Shown here: positions 3,190-5,049 of the stretch, piece after piece
How the letters are laid out: every line of letters begins with the position of its first letter
Numbering within the stretch: position 1 is the first letter of the stretch
Assembly (NCBI GenBank): GCA_018897415.1
Contig: JAHIKR010000257.1
Coordinates: 1 to 5,049 of the forward strand
Length of the DNA: 5,049 nucleotides
Direction: 5' to 3'
Source of the DNA: Pseudomonadota bacterium
GTDB taxonomy: Bacteria; Desulfobacterota; Desulfobacteria; Desulfobacterales; ETH-SRB1
Notes under the pieces: model-generated
Databases searched by the model: none
What the model saw: the letters and a program-made list of their open reading frames with translations, nothing else
What the model was told of the DNA's origin: nothing
Made by a program: the position numbers and the translations under genes

Positions 3190-5049
3190 TGTTCAACCTT
3201 CCTCAAAAGATCCTCTGGCATTACAGGCTTAGAAATATAATCGCAGCATCCTGCTGCAAGCACCCTCTCCCTGTCTCCCTTCATTGCCCTTGCTGTAAGG
3301 CCAATGATAAGAGTATCTTTTAATTCTTCTATCTCTAAAATATGCTTTGTCGAACTAAATCCATTCATGACAGGCATTTGCATATCCATCAGTATCAAGT
3401 CCGGTCTCTCTTTCCCGGCTATTTCAATTGCTTCCTGTCCGTTTGTTGCCGCATAGGTTGTGTAACCTTTTGTACTCAAGATTTCCTGTAAAAGTGTCAA
3501 GTTATCGGGCCTGTCTTCGACCACTAATATTTTTGCTGCCCCTTTCCTCGCAGCCTTTTTCATCCCCTTCTCAGTCACCTGAGGAGCCGGCGGCTTGATT
3601 GGTTTAATAACTCCCCCAAGCTTTGCATATAATAACTCATTTGTTAGAGCAATAAGAGCGTCTTTATCTATGCGCCCCTTTGTAATCACACCTTTTACAT
3701 TTTTACTCAAGCCTCTTTTTTCATCTTCTGTGAGATCCTTAGCAGTAAGAATCAATACCGGCAGGTTTTTCAAATCATCTCTCTTTTGAAGTTCTTCGAG
3801 TACCTTAAAACCGTCTATCCCCGGCATACTCAGGTCTAAGAAGATCAGGTCGGGGATGTGCGTGCTTAATATCTGAAGCCCTTCAGAACCGGTTAAGGCA
3901 AATCGCAAGTGGTATTTTTCTTTTTTTAAAATTATTCTCAGCTCCCTTATAACTATTGGATCATCGTCTATTATCAGTATTCTCCCGGCATCACTGTCCA
4001 GAGGCTCAATCTCTTTATCAGCACCTTCCGTCTCCTGAATTAAGGCAGACCTTACCTTTTTCCTCCACTCTTCTTCAGTCGGCCTTAATTTGCTTCTCCT
4101 GTCTTTCTTTAATATTAACGTAAAGGTAGATCCCTTCCCTGCCTCGCTTTTCACCTCTATTTTTCCATCCATTAATTTAACCAGACTATAGCAAATACTT
4201 AGACCAAGGCCGGTGCCGCTGTATTCTCTTGTTAATGAACCGTCCACCTGACGAAAGGGTTTGAAAATATATTCCAGTGCATCTGGAGGTATCCCTATTC
4301 CAGTATCGCTGACCTTTATGATAACAAGATCATGATGTTTTCCTTGCTCAATCCCGGCCGATATATTGATCTCACCTTTTTTTGTAAATTTGACTGCATT
4401 TCCAAGGAAATTTAATAAAATCTGTCTTAATCTATCAATATCGCAATATATAAAAATATCATGTGCAATATCTATGTTCAGAGCAAGCCCCTTCTTTTCA
4501 ACAAGCGACATCATAGAGCTCGAAACACTGCTGATAAAGTCCCTTAGATAAATCTTGCTTGTGGAAAGTTCCAGCTTGCCGGACTCAATCTTTGAAAGAT
4601 CAAGGATATCGTTTATCAAGTATAAAAGGTTTTTTCCGTTTCTCGCGATAATATCAAGATATTCCTTCTGTTTTTCATTAACCCGTCCTGCGCTGTTATC
4701 AGCCATAAGGGCTGTCAGTCCAAGTATGGCATTAAGAGGAGTGCGAAGTTCATGGGACATGTTTGACATAAATTCCGACTTGAAGCGGCTGGCTTCCTTT
4801 ACCCGTTGGGACTGTTCCTCTATCTCATTTTTTTGAGCTGTCAGCTCCTCACTCTGGGTCTTAAGCTCCTCGTTCTGGGACTGCAGCTCCTCGCTCTGGG
4901 CCTGAAGCTCCTCGCTCTGGGCTGTAAGAAGATCGTTTTTATCTTTTAATTCATCGGCTATCTCCTGAATGCGTAGATATGTGAGTGAATTATTGATACT
5001 TATACCCAGTTGAGATACTACCACGTTCAAAAATTTAAGATCCCTGCTC
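3177..5049 (-). CDS. Hybrid sensor histidine kinase with two receivers (5' partial)
   Basis: The gene runs off the right edge. Counting from the first full codon (5048), 623 residues are visible. Residues 1-25 resemble the last helix of a GAF sensor domain. A heptad coiled coil built from A-Q-S-E-E-L-Q units follows (about 43-82). HisKA (about 89-158) has phosphoacceptor H99 in S-H-E-L-R-T-P-L-N. HATPase_c (about 200-316) has N213/N217, D-T-G-I-G (248-252), F-K-P-F and G-T-G-L-G-L (278-283). REC1 (about 356-472) has D361-D363, D405, T435 and K457, the lysine being followed by G rather than P. REC2 (about 505-623) has E511/D512, D555, T585 and K607-P. All catalytic residues are present, so it should autophosphorylate and relay phosphate to the receivers. 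No membrane segment is visible, but the N-terminus is missing. The TTG at 5030 is not the start, because the frame stays open upstream. No Hpt domain is present. Confidence 0.96.
   Translation of the reverse strand, partial: SRDLKFLNVVVSQLGISINNSLTYLRIQEIADELKDKNDLLTAQSEELQAQSEELQSQNEELKTQSEELTAQKNEIEEQSQRVKEASRFKSEFMSNMSHELRTPLNAILGLTALMADNSAGRVNEKQKEYLDIIARNGKNLLYLINDILDLSKIESGKLELSTSKIYLRDFISSVSSSMMSLVEKKGLALNIDIAHDIFIYCDIDRLRQILLNFLGNAVKFTKKGEINISAGIEQGKHHDLVIIKVSDTGIGIPPDALEYIFKPFRQVDGSLTREYSGTGLGLSICYSLVKLMDGKIEVKSEAGKGSTFTLILKKDRRSKLRPTEEEWRKKVRSALIQETEGADKEIEPLDSDAGRILIIDDDPIVIRELRIILKKEKYHLRFALTGSEGLQILSTHIPDLIFLDLSMPGIDGFKVLEELQKRDDLKNLPVLILTAKDLTEDEKRGLSKNVKGVITKGRIDKDALIALTNELLYAKLGGVIKPIKPPAPQVTEKGMKKAARKGAAKILVVEDRPDNLTLLQEILSTKGYTTYAATNGQEAIEIAGKERPDLILMDMQMPVMNGFSSTKHILEIEELKDTLIIGLTARAMKGDRERVLAAGCCDYISKPVMPEDLLRKVEQWLN
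3197..3204 (-). promoter_or_regulatory. Strong Shine-Dalgarno inside the kinase 3' end
   Basis: GAGGAAGG on the minus strand, 7 bases before ATG 3189, lies within the last codons of the hybrid kinase. It fixes the start of the REC-HisKA gene and supports translational coupling across the 13-bp overlap. Confidence 0.8.
4843..4926 (-). repeat. Four 21-bp in-frame repeats encoding the coiled coil
   Basis: Copies begin at 4843, 4864, 4885 and 4906, each opening with AGCTCCTC on the plus strand, and the DNA is strongly conserved between copies. Each encodes one heptad of the Q-S-E-E-L type that links the sensor and HisKA domains. Because 21 bp is a whole number of heptads, gain or loss of a copy keeps both reading frame and coiled-coil phase. 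Confidence 0.9.

Noticed and set aside
5028..5030. TTG at 5030 as start of the hybrid kinase
   Set aside because: The frame stays open to the window edge and the residues before it fit the end of a GAF-like helix, so the gene is 5' partial.

Overview
The window is a bacterial signal-transduction locus with every recognisable gene on the minus strand. In transcription order, right to left, it holds: (1) the C-terminal ~623 residues of a hybrid sensor histidine kinase cut by the right edge (end of a probable GAF domain, heptad coiled coil, HisKA, HATPase_c, REC, REC); (2) a 202-residue REC-HisKA protein with no ATPase domain; (3) a 96-residue GIY-YIG nuclease in a repeat-bounded cassette; (4) a complete NtrC-type sigma-54 activator (REC, AAA+, HTH). 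Genes 1 and 2 overlap by 13 bp and are probably translationally coupled.

The organism cannot be named from the sequence alone. Multi-REC hybrid kinases with a repeated Q-S-E-E-L coiled coil, a sigma-54 response regulator, palindromes of the ATTCCGGC..GCCGGAAT type and period-7 intergenic repeats together suggest a Desulfobacterota (deltaproteobacterial) or similar environmental genome. This is an inference from general familiarity, not a database match.

Layout: 1-528 is repeat-rich DNA with no convincing gene. 529-558 is a hairpin just past the sigma-54 activator's stop. 563-2020 is the activator. 2029-2528 is the nuclease cassette: the gene (2137-2427) lies between perfect 27-bp inverted repeats (2110-2136 and 2460-2486), with mirrored period-20 units and a weaker outer inverted repeat beyond them. 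2519-2580 is a period-7 array touching the stop codon of the REC-HisKA gene (2581-3189). 3177-5049 is the hybrid kinase.

The three signalling proteins plausibly form one phosphorelay: the kinase autophosphorylates, phosphate passes through its receiver domains and perhaps the REC-HisKA protein, and the sigma-54 activator is the transcriptional output. The window contains no canonical Hpt domain and no visible target promoter. The nuclease cassette looks like an insertion between the REC-HisKA gene and the activator. The points most worth following up are the symmetric nuclease cassette and the REC-HisKA protein that ends exactly where a kinase would continue into its ATPase domain.
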